Shown here: piece after piece, positions 40,885-47,510 of the stretch
Layout of the letters: each line of letters begins with the position of its first letter
How positions within the stretch are numbered: position 1 is the first letter of the stretch
Origin: DASUPK01 sp963763955
GTDB lineage: Bacteria; Actinomycetota; Thermoleophilia; Solirubrobacterales; 70-9
Direction: 5' to 3'
NCBI GenBank assembly: GCA_963763955.1
Contig: CAVXQP010000006.1
Span: forward strand, 1-64,000
DNA length: 64,000 nucleotides
Position numbers and translations under genes: made by a program
The notes under the pieces: model-generated
What the model saw: only the letters and a program-made list of their open reading frames with translations
The model's database searches: none
What the model was told of the DNA's origin: nothing

Positions 40885-42015
40885 TCACCACTCCCGCAGC
40901 CTCGCCCGGACCAGCATGTCCTCGCCGATCTGCTCGAAGCTGGTCGCCAGGGGCCGAACCCCGTCGGCGATCCGCATGGCACCGGTGCCCTCCAGGGCAG
41001 CGCGAGCCTCGGCGGCGCCGATGAACACGGGCGCGATGAAGAGCCTCACCTGGTCGATCTCGCCCGCGTCGAAGAGCGCGCCGGCGAAGGTGGGACCACC
41101 CTCGACCAGCAGATCCTGGATCTCGTGCCGCCCAAGCTCGTCGAGCGCGGCCTCCAGCCGCGCCTGGTCGTTGCGCCCGGTGGCCACGATGACCTCCGCC
41201 CCGGCACGCTCCAGCCCGTCGCGTCGCGCCGAGGCAGCCTCGGGGGCGCAGATGAGGATCAGCGGAGCCTGATCGATCGAGGTCACCAGCGCCGAGGTGA
41301 GGGGCAGGCGGGCCCCCGAGTCGAAGACCACGCGGGTCGGCTGACGGGCATCGCCCTCGAGCCGGGCGGTGAGCAGCGGGTCATCCGCGAGAGCGGTGCC
41401 GATCCCGACGGCGACCGCGTCGCACTCGGACCGCCAGCGGTGGACCAGCTCGCGGCTCTCGACGCTCGAGATCCAACGGGAGTCGCCGGTCGGCGAGGCG
41501 ACGCGCCCGTCCAGCGACATCGCCGCCTTGTACGTGACCAGGGGGCGACCGGTCCGGGCGCGCTTGCGGAAGGGCTGGTTCAGCAGCCGCGCCGCCGCCG
41601 CCTCGGGTCCGTTGGCAAGCTCGACCTCGATGCCCCCGTCCCGCAGCATCCCGGGACCGCGGCCGGAGGCCTTGTCGGTGGGGTCCTCGGAGGCGTAGAC
41701 CACGCGGGAGATCCCGGCCTCGAGGATCGCCTCGGTGCACGGCGGTTGGCGGCCGGTGTGAGCGCAGGGCTCGAGGGTGACGTAGATGGTCGAGCCGGCT
41801 GGGTCGACGCCGCGGGCCCGGCACTCGTCGATCGCGGCACGCTCGGCGTGCAGACCCCCGAGCTCGGCATGGAATCCCTCGCCGATCACGCTGTCGTCGC
41901 GGACGAGGACGGCGCCGACCAGAGGGTTGGGACTGACACGTCCGCGACCGCCCTCCGCGAGCTCCAGCGCTCTGCGCAGGTAAGAGGCTTCTTGTTCGGT
42001 GCCGACCGCGGTCAC
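40885..42015 (-). CDS. ribD: Riboflavin-specific deaminase/reductase
   Basis: 376 residues with a GTG start behind AAAGGAGGGG. The deaminase domain has SPNPLVGAVLVRDD, ELGGLHAERAAIDECRARG (H-A-E) and VTLEPCAHTGRQPPCTEAI (P-C-x8-C zinc site). The reductase domain begins VTYKAAMSLDGRVASPTGDS and includes DLLVEGGPTFAGALFDAGEI. It is the first gene of ribD-ribE-ribBA-ribH. No FMN riboswitch is recognisable in the 150 bases upstream; a TetR-type palindrome is there instead. Confidence 0.95.
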   Translation of the reverse strand: MTAVGTEQEASYLRRALELAEGGRGRVSPNPLVGAVLVRDDSVIGEGFHAELGGLHAERAAIDECRARGVDPAGSTIYVTLEPCAHTGRQPPCTEAILEAGISRVVYASEDPTDKASGRGPGMLRDGGIEVELANGPEAAAARLLNQPFRKRARTGRPLVTYKAAMSLDGRVASPTGDSRWISSVESRELVHRWRSECDAVAVGIGTALADDPLLTARLEGDARQPTRVVFDSGARLPLTSALVTSIDQAPLILICAPEAASARRDGLERAGAEVIVATGRNDQARLEAALDELGRHEIQDLLVEGGPTFAGALFDAGEIDQVRLFIAPVFIGAAEARAALEGTGAMRIADGVRPLATSFEQIGEDMLVRARLREW

Positions 42016-42046
42016 GCACCCCTCCTTTCGGGTCGAGCAGACTGAT

Positions 42047-42060
42047 TGACTGGTCAGTCA
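42047..42060. promoter_or_regulatory. Candidate TetR-family operator upstream of ribD
   Basis: TGACTGGTCAGTCA is a perfect TGACT-N4-AGTCA inverted repeat, flanked by another GACTGA copy at 42040-42045. The form TGACTGACCAGTCA on the other strand is a frequent operator type for actinobacterial TetR repressors. It lies 31 bases upstream of the ribD start codon and 112 bases before the divergent flippase gene. No TetR gene is in the window. Confidence 0.45.
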
Positions 42061-42171
42061 GCCAGGAATTGTACCGACGCCGGTCCGGGGCCACGGCCGC
42101 GAACCGAAGTCACGGCCGCGCTGCGGCCGCCCCGAGATGGCGCGTCCTCGCGCCCCCTAGTCTTGCGCGTC

Positions 42172-43566
42172 ATGCCGAGAGTGGGACGGGTGCAGGCTAC
42201 GGAGGAGGCGAGGAGCTACGGGCGACGCGCCAGCCTGCTCTCGATCGGCGTGGGCGTCACCGGGCTGATCACCTATCTGTACTTCGCGATCGCCTCCCAC
42301 GAGCTCTCGCGGGAGCAGTACGGCCAGGTCGCCGTGCTCTGGTCGGCGGTCTTCATCGTCGTCTCCGTGCTGCAGCGGCCGGTCGAGCAGCTGCTCTCGC
42401 GGACGGTCTCCGAGAACCTGGCTCATGGGACGCCGATCCGCCACACGGTGCGAGTAGCCGCCACGATCCAGCTCTCGGTCGCGATCACCTTCGACGTGGT
42501 CGCCCTGGCGCTGCGGACGCCCATCCAGGACCACCTGCTGCACGGCAATTCGACCCTGTACTGGATCGGAATCGCGGCGATCACCGCCTACGGGGCGAGC
42601 TACTTCGCCCGCGGCTTCCTCGCCGGCAGTCACCGGCTGACGATCTACGCGCTCCTGATCATCAGCGAATCGGTCTCGCGGACGGCGTTCCCGTTCGCCG
42701 TGGCCCTCGGCATCGCCTCAGGCCAGACAGCCGTCGCGCTGGGGATCGTGGCGGCCCCAACCCTGTCGCTGATCGTCGTCCCGTTCGCCTTCCTGCGCCG
42801 CTTCGGAAGCGAGGTCGAACCGGCCCCCGCGGACGGCGAGGGAGAGGTCCAGGAAGCCGCCCCAACCGACGAGTTCACGCTCGCACGAGGTGGACGGTTC
42901 GCGGCAGGCGTCTTCCTGATCATGCTCTCCGAGCAGACGTTCCTCAACGCCGGGCCCCTGCTGGTCAACGCCAGCGCCGGCGCCGCGGCCGCGGGCTACA
43001 TCTTCAACGTGCTGATGATCGCTCGGGCGCCGCTCCAGCTCTTCCAGGCGGTCCAGACGAGCCTCCTCCCCCACCTCACCACGCTCCGGTCACAGGGAAA
43101 CGAGGAGGACTTCCGCGCCTCGATCCGCGTCACGATCCTGGCGATCGCAGGCTTCGCGGCGCTGGTCGCCCTCGCCATGGCGATCGCCGGGCCCCACCTG
43201 ATGCAGATCGCCTTCGGCAAGAAGCACACCTACCAGCGGGCCGACCTGGTGATCGTCAGCATCGGCATGGGCCTCTACCTGTCCGCGGCGACTCTCAACC
43301 AGGCGGCGCTTGCCAAGGGACAGGTGCGGCGCGCCTCGATGTGCTGGATCAGCTGCGCGATCGTCTTCGTGATCTGGACGCTGGTGCCGATCGTCGGCAA
43401 CGACTTCCACCGGGTCGAGATCGGCTACCTCGGCGCGGCCGCGCTGCTCTGCTCGCTGCTCTACTGGCTCTACCGGCAGCCGCTGGAGCGAACGGAGCGG
43501 CCGATCGAGCCGGGCTCCGCCGAGGAGATGGAGCTGCAACTGGCCTCGGCCGACGAGGCCGGCTAG
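42172..43566 (+). CDS. Polysaccharide-type flippase (MOP superfamily, Wzx/MurJ-like)
   Basis: 464 residues with about 12-14 hydrophobic segments, for example LLSIGVGVTGLITYLYFAIA, VLWSAVFIVVSVLQRPVEQL, FPFAVALGIASGQTAVALGI and VSIGMGLYLSAATLNQAALA. Charged loops and a cytosolic acidic loop (EVEPAPADGEGEVQEAAPTD) separate two halves. The pattern PLLVNASAGAAAAGYIFNVL is typical of oligosaccharide flippase-like proteins. It should export lipid-linked glycans or similar. No glycosyltransferase neighbour exists. Its TAG stop shares CTAG with the convergent channel gene. Confidence 0.85.
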   Translation: MPRVGRVQATEEARSYGRRASLLSIGVGVTGLITYLYFAIASHELSREQYGQVAVLWSAVFIVVSVLQRPVEQLLSRTVSENLAHGTPIRHTVRVAATIQLSVAITFDVVALALRTPIQDHLLHGNSTLYWIGIAAITAYGASYFARGFLAGSHRLTIYALLIISESVSRTAFPFAVALGIASGQTAVALGIVAAPTLSLIVVPFAFLRRFGSEVEPAPADGEGEVQEAAPTDEFTLARGGRFAAGVFLIMLSEQTFLNAGPLLVNASAGAAAAGYIFNVLMIARAPLQLFQAVQTSLLPHLTTLRSQGNEEDFRASIRVTILAIAGFAALVALAMAIAGPHLMQIAFGKKHTYQRADLVIVSIGMGLYLSAATLNQAALAKGQVRRASMCWISCAIVFVIWTLVPIVGNDFHRVEIGYLGAAALLCSLLYWLYRQPLERTERPIEPGSAEEMELQLASADEAG

Positions 43567-44642
43567 CCGAGGTCGCCGAGCACGGTGCCGGACTCTCCGG
43601 CCGGGCGCGGGACGAACAGGGACTCGAGCTTCTTCAGCGCCTCGACGGTGCCCATCGCGACCAGCACATCCCCGGCGTGCAGGACGGTGTCGGCGGACGG
43701 TTGCGGGTGGACCTTGCCGTCCGAGCCGCGAACCGCGGCGACCGTGGTCGTCCCGCGGACCTCTCCGATGGTCCGCCCCGCCGCCTCACAGCCCTCCGCG
43801 ACGTCGATCTCCTCCATTCGGTACTCGGGCGCGACGTCCACGACCCCGGTGACCTGCGGCTGGAGCGCGAGCCGCGCCATCTCCGCCCCGCTCGACTTGT
43901 AGGGCGAGATCACGCGGTTGGCGCCGGCCCGGAGCAGCTTCTTCTCGGAATCCTCGACGCTCGCCCTGGCGACGATCGTGATCTCGTTGCGCAGCTCGCG
44001 GGCCGTCAGGCAGGTGAAGATGTTCTCCGCGTCGGAGTCCACGCAGGCGAGGACGGAGATCGCGCGCTCCACCCCGGCGGCCCTGAGCATCTCGTCGTCC
44101 GACGGCCGCCCGAGCAGGAACGGCGCACCCATCTGGTCGGCGATGTGCTTGTTCTCGTCGAGCTCGTCGATGACGACGAAGTCGTCGCCGCCCGCCTGCA
44201 GGTCGCGTGCGACCTGCCTCCCCACACGGCCGAATCCACAGATCAGGTGGTGGCCGTTTAGATGCTGGATCTGATTCAGGGTGCGGCGCTCCTCGAGGAT
44301 CTCTCCCAGGTGCCCGGCGACGAAGAACTCCGTGACCGTCACCAGGGCGTAGAAGAGCGTACCCACGCCCAGGACGATGAGCAGGACCTTGACGATCTGC
44401 CCGGCGAGATCCGGCGGCGTCGGATCCGACCCCACCGTCGCCACCGTGTCGAGGGTGAAGAGGAACCCCTTCCAAACCGAGACGTCCTCGGTCAGCGAGT
44501 AGGCGATCGAGCCCGCGGCCACGATCCCGACGACGAGGACGACCAGCGCCGCCAGGCGGCGCAGGAACGGCTCGAACTCGCCGCGAGCGCCCGGGCTGTC
44601 GAAGCTCCTGAAGCGGCTCAGGCGGTCCTGCTGCTCAGGCAG
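43563..44642 (-). CDS. Two-TM potassium-channel-like protein with TrkA-N/TrkA-C (RCK) domains, probable CTG start
   Basis: A pore module (TM1 LAALVVLVVGIVAAGSIAYS, pore loop FLFTLDTVATVGSDPTP, TM2 IVKVLLIVLGVGTLFYALVT) is followed by a RCK Rossmann domain (LICGFGRVGRQVARDLQAGG, VVIDELDENKHIADQ) and a TrkA-C domain (VHPQPSADTVLHAGDVLVAM). The selectivity filter is T-V-G-S-D rather than T-V-G-Y-G, so ion choice is uncertain. The first canonical start, GTG 44522, would cut TM1 in half. The open frame extends upstream without ATG, GTG or TTG to a CTG at 44642, next to the rpe stop, giving 359 residues. The start is therefore tentative. Confidence 0.85.
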   Translation of the reverse strand: MPEQQDRLSRFRSFDSPGARGEFEPFLRRLAALVVLVVGIVAAGSIAYSLTEDVSVWKGFLFTLDTVATVGSDPTPPDLAGQIVKVLLIVLGVGTLFYALVTVTEFFVAGHLGEILEERRTLNQIQHLNGHHLICGFGRVGRQVARDLQAGGDDFVVIDELDENKHIADQMGAPFLLGRPSDDEMLRAAGVERAISVLACVDSDAENIFTCLTARELRNEITIVARASVEDSEKKLLRAGANRVISPYKSSGAEMARLALQPQVTGVVDVAPEYRMEEIDVAEGCEAAGRTIGEVRGTTTVAAVRGSDGKVHPQPSADTVLHAGDVLVAMGTVEALKKLESLFVPRPAGESGTVLGDLG

Positions 44643-45342
44643 CGCCCGCGGCCTCGACTATCGCTGTGTACGCCGCCGCAGGGTCATCGGCCCCGAAGAC
44701 CGCCGATCCGGCCACGAAGAGGCTCGCCCCGGCGCCCGCCACGCCGCCGGCGGTCCCCGGGTCGATGCCGCCATCGACCTCGATCGTCCCGGCGCCGACC
44801 ACGGCGCCCAGCCTGTCCACCTTGTGCGGCGAGTCGGTGATGAACGGCTGGCCTCCCCAGCCGGGGTTGACGGTCATGCAGAGGAAGATGTCGGCGTCGT
44901 TCACGGATTCGCTCACGGCCGACACCGGTGTGCCCGGGTTGATCGCGAGCCCGGCGAGGCAGCCGAGCTCCCGGATCGCATTCAACGTGCGATTGATGTG
45001 AGGAGTGGCCTCGGCGTGGAAGGTGATGTTGTCCGCCCCGGCCTTGGCGAACTCCTCGATCTGCTCGTCCGGTCGCTCGATCATCAGGTGGACGTCGATC
45101 GCGCCGCCCGCGTCGTGGACGAGGTCCGCGATCGAGCTCGCCACCAGCGGCCCGATCGTGATCGGCGGGACGAAGTGACCGTCCATCACGTCGACGTGGA
45201 TCAGGCGCGCGCCGGCAGCCATCACCTCCTCGATCTGCGAGCCGAGCCGCGAGAAGTCAGCGGAGAGAATCGACGGGGCGACCCGCTTGCTCGCGAAGAG
45301 GTCGCGGCGACTCGTCGGGGCGGTATCCGTGGCGGCTTCCAA
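44635..45342 (-). CDS. rpe: Ribulose-phosphate 3-epimerase
   Basis: 235 residues from a TTG at 45342, two bases after the upstream zinc-ribbon gene stop. TIM-barrel motifs: VAPSILSADFSRLGSQIEEV, LIHVDVMDGHFVPPITIGP (catalytic Asp, metal His), IDVHLMIERPDEQIEEF, MTVNPGWGGQPF (phosphate loop) and IEVDGGIDPGTAGGVAGAGA. It interconverts ribulose-5-P and xylulose-5-P. The non-conserved N-terminal 20 residues depend on the TTG choice. It lies between fmt and the rib operon, as in many actinobacteria. Confidence 0.94.
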   Translation of the reverse strand: MEAATDTAPTSRRDLFASKRVAPSILSADFSRLGSQIEEVMAAGARLIHVDVMDGHFVPPITIGPLVASSIADLVHDAGGAIDVHLMIERPDEQIEEFAKAGADNITFHAEATPHINRTLNAIRELGCLAGLAINPGTPVSAVSESVNDADIFLCMTVNPGWGGQPFITDSPHKVDRLGAVVGAGTIEVDGGIDPGTAGGVAGAGASLFVAGSAVFGADDPAAAYTAIVEAAGAA

Positions 45343-45344
45343 GG

Positions 45345-45617
45345 TCAGATCGAGCTGAGCATCGAGTGGCCGCAGCTCTGGCACTTCATGTCCTCGGTCC
45401 GACTCATCCGGCTGATCGTCCCGTGCTCGCCGCAGTTGGGGCACTGGGATACCAGCTCGAAGCGGCGCAGGCAGTAGACGCAGACGAACCGGCCCGGGAG
45501 CTGCGCGGGGCGCAGCCAGGGCTCGCCGCAGCCCGGACAATCGGGACGCTGCAGGGCGCCTTCCGTCGTCTCCGGAGCCGTGTCGCCTCCCAAACCGCTG
45601 TCGATTCGTTCCGCCAT
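45345..45617 (-). CDS. Double zinc-ribbon hypothetical protein
   Basis: 90 residues with four CxxC motifs: DCPGCGEPWLRP, FVCVYCLRRFEL, SQCPNCGEHGTI and DMKCQSCGHSML. Two zinc ribbons or one binuclear module are expected. The Ser/Thr/Glu-rich N-terminus is disordered. It occupies the place between fmt and rpe where rsmB usually lies. A role in nucleic-acid or protein binding is possible, but the function is unknown. Confidence 0.8.
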   Translation of the reverse strand: MAERIDSGLGGDTAPETTEGALQRPDCPGCGEPWLRPAQLPGRFVCVYCLRRFELVSQCPNCGEHGTISRMSRTEDMKCQSCGHSMLSSI

Positions 45618-45636
45618 GTCACGAGGGTATCGAGCG

Positions 45637-46560
45637 CTACAGAGCCTTTTGCGGGGGATGGTGCCCGCGGAGGAAATCGGCCGCGCTCATCGGCTTCTTT
45701 CCCGGCGGCTGGACCACGTCCAGGCGGAGGATGCCGTCGCCGCAAACGAGCACGAGGCTGCCCTCGCAGTCGAGCGTCCCCGGCGGATCTGAGATCCCGG
45801 GCCCATCCACGGAACCCGCCTCCGCCGATCGCACCCCCAGTCGGCTGCCGTCGGCGAGCTCCAGATAGGCACCGATGTGTGGTGTCAGAGCGCGCACACG
45901 GCGCTCGAGCTCCATCGCGGGAAGGGCGGGGTCCAATCGCCGCTCGTCCGGCGAGATCTTCTCGGCGTACGTCGTCTCGGCATCGTCCTGCTCGGTGAAC
46001 TCGAGCTCGCCGCCCGCAAGGGTGTCGAGGGCGCGCACGATCAGCTCGCCCGCCACCTCGGCCAGCCTCGCCGAGAGGGACGCATAGTCGTCATCGCCGT
46101 AGATCTCGACCTCCTCGGCGAGGGCGATCGGGCCGGAGTCGAGGCCCTCGGTGACCCGCATGATCGTCACGCCGGTCTTCCGGTCACCGGCCATCAGCGC
46201 CCGCTCGATCGGGGCGGCACCCCGCCAGCGCGGCACCAGCGAGGAATGGACGTTGAGCATCGTCCACTCGCTCAGCAGCGGCTCCTTGACCAGCTGGCCG
46301 AAGGCGCAGACGGCGATCGCCTCAGGACCAGCGGCGCGGATCGCCTCGACCGACTCCGGCGAGTTGACGTCGGCTGTCTGGTGGAGGGCCAGACCGAGCT
46401 CGCGCGCCGCCTTCGCGGCCGGCGACGGCCTCAGCCTGCGCCCCCGGCCCTGGCGGCTGTCGGGCGGGGTGACCACGAGGACCGGCCGATGCGGGCTGTC
46501 GGCGAGTCGCCGGAGTACCGTCGCAGCGAACTCCGTGGTGCCGAGGTAGGCGGTCTTCAC
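45637..46560 (-). CDS. fmt: Methionyl-tRNA formyltransferase
   Basis: 307 residues. KTAYLGTTEFAATVLRRLAD starts the formyl-transferase fold. Next come VCAFGQLVKEPLLSEWTMLN, VHSSLVPRWRGAAPIERALM (S-L-L-P-x-x-R-G-x-A-P-I with Asn/His catalytic surroundings), and TGVTIMRVTEGLDSGPIALA with the catalytic Asp. A C-terminal OB domain follows. It formylates initiator Met-tRNA. The ATG overlaps the def stop by four bases. Confidence 0.96.
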   Translation of the reverse strand: MKTAYLGTTEFAATVLRRLADSPHRPVLVVTPPDSRQGRGRRLRPSPAAKAARELGLALHQTADVNSPESVEAIRAAGPEAIAVCAFGQLVKEPLLSEWTMLNVHSSLVPRWRGAAPIERALMAGDRKTGVTIMRVTEGLDSGPIALAEEVEIYGDDDYASLSARLAEVAGELIVRALDTLAGGELEFTEQDDAETTYAEKISPDERRLDPALPAMELERRVRALTPHIGAYLELADGSRLGVRSAEAGSVDGPGISDPPGTLDCEGSLVLVCGDGILRLDVVQPPGKKPMSAADFLRGHHPPQKAL

Positions 46561-47255
46561 TCGCCCGATCTGGCCGGTGGCTCCTCCACTTCACGTCCGG
46601 GGCCACCGGGCGCATCATCATCGTCGGTCTCTTCCGGGCGCTCGGGCGCGTAGGTCCCGCCCTCGCGCAGGGCGCGAAGCGCCGCACGCTTCTGGTCGCG
46701 CTCGGCGCGGTCGAGCATGAGGACGCCGTCGAGATGATCCACCTCGTGCTGGATGACGCGGGCCTCGAGTCCCGACGCCTCGATCGAGAGAGGGTCTCCG
46801 TGCGCGTCCACTCCCCGCGCCCTGATGTGGAGGGGTCGCTCGACGTCCACGATCACCCCCGGGAGGCTCAGACACCCCTCCTCGGCGGTGGCGAGGTCGA
46901 CCTCGGAGCGCCATTCGATCTCGGGGTTGACCAGGACGGTCGGCTCTGCCTCCGAGCCGACCTGGAAGACCAGCATCCGGCGCAGCGTGCCGAGCTGGGT
47001 GGCGGCCAGGCCAACGCCGATCGCGTCGCGCATCAGCCCGATCATCCGCTCGGCCTCGCGCTCGAGCTGATCATCGAACTCGGTCACCGGCGAGGCTGCC
47101 GACCGCAGCACCGGATCGCCGAACTTGATCACCTGTGAGAGCGCCTCCGAGCGGCGCTCGAGCGCCTCGGAGTCGAGGCCCTCAGGCTCCTCGGCCTCGA
47201 TCGGCTGCTCGTCGTGGAACTCCTCGACGGGTGTGGGTGTGGCTTCGTCGCTCAC
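46557..47255 (-). CDS. def: Peptide deformylase with N- and C-terminal extensions
   Basis: 232 residues from GTG at 47255. Three metal motifs: GVGLAATQLGTLRRM (motif 1), EEGCLSLPGVIVDVERP (Cys ligand) and VIQHEVDHLDGVLMLD (H-E-x-x-H). It removes formyl from nascent chains, partnering Fmt encoded next. About 45 acidic residues precede the enzyme core (EEFHDEQPIEAEEPEGLDSE) and a Pro/Glu/Asp-rich tail follows, both outside the standard 165-residue fold. Translation is coupled to fmt by ATGA. Confidence 0.94.
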   Translation of the reverse strand: MSDEATPTPVEEFHDEQPIEAEEPEGLDSEALERRSEALSQVIKFGDPVLRSAASPVTEFDDQLEREAERMIGLMRDAIGVGLAATQLGTLRRMLVFQVGSEAEPTVLVNPEIEWRSEVDLATAEEGCLSLPGVIVDVERPLHIRARGVDAHGDPLSIEASGLEARVIQHEVDHLDGVLMLDRAERDQKRAALRALREGGTYAPERPEETDDDDAPGGPGREVEEPPARSGE

Positions 47256-47316
47256 GTATTCGAGTCTAGTCCGGGCTGCGGAAAGGCCGAAAACCGCGCG
47301 GCAGCTCACCGCGGGT

Positions 47317-47457
47317 ATGCGGCGAGACCGGCGAGATCGGCGGCGAGACGTTGCCTTGCGGGCAGCAGGGTTTCAGGTCGTCCGGTACAGCTGGGACCTG
47401 GTGGCGAAGAGTCCCGAGAAGGCAGTCCTGGATCTCCCTCGACTGCTCATCCTCTGA
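47317..47457 (+). pseudogene. C-terminal fragment of a DUF559 (Vsr-like) endonuclease-domain protein
   Basis: RRDRRRDVALRAAGFQVVRY followed by SWDLVAKSPEKAVLDL matches the end of DUF559 domains (D-R-x-R-D-x-x-L-x-x-x-G-[FW]-x-V-[LV]-R-[FY]-[ST]-W). Only the last third, 46 codons, is present. The upstream portion with the other nuclease motifs is missing, replaced by the def promoter region. It is read as a relic, since DUF559 genes are common and mobile in actinobacteria. Confidence 0.6.
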
Positions 47458-47510
47458 TCCCTCGCCGCAGAGTCCGCCTTCAGGTCGTCGGATACCCCTC
47501 CCCGGACCTT

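Noticed and set aside
42016..42171. FMN riboswitch before ribD.
   Set aside because: The conserved AGGGT and GATTC-type RFN segments are absent on the minus strand.
42069..44261. A 730-codon open frame on the plus strand and many others above 300 codons.
   Set aside because: They are out-of-phase shadows of real genes (here the flippase and channel), rich in Arg, Gly, Ala and Pro, as expected in GC-rich DNA.
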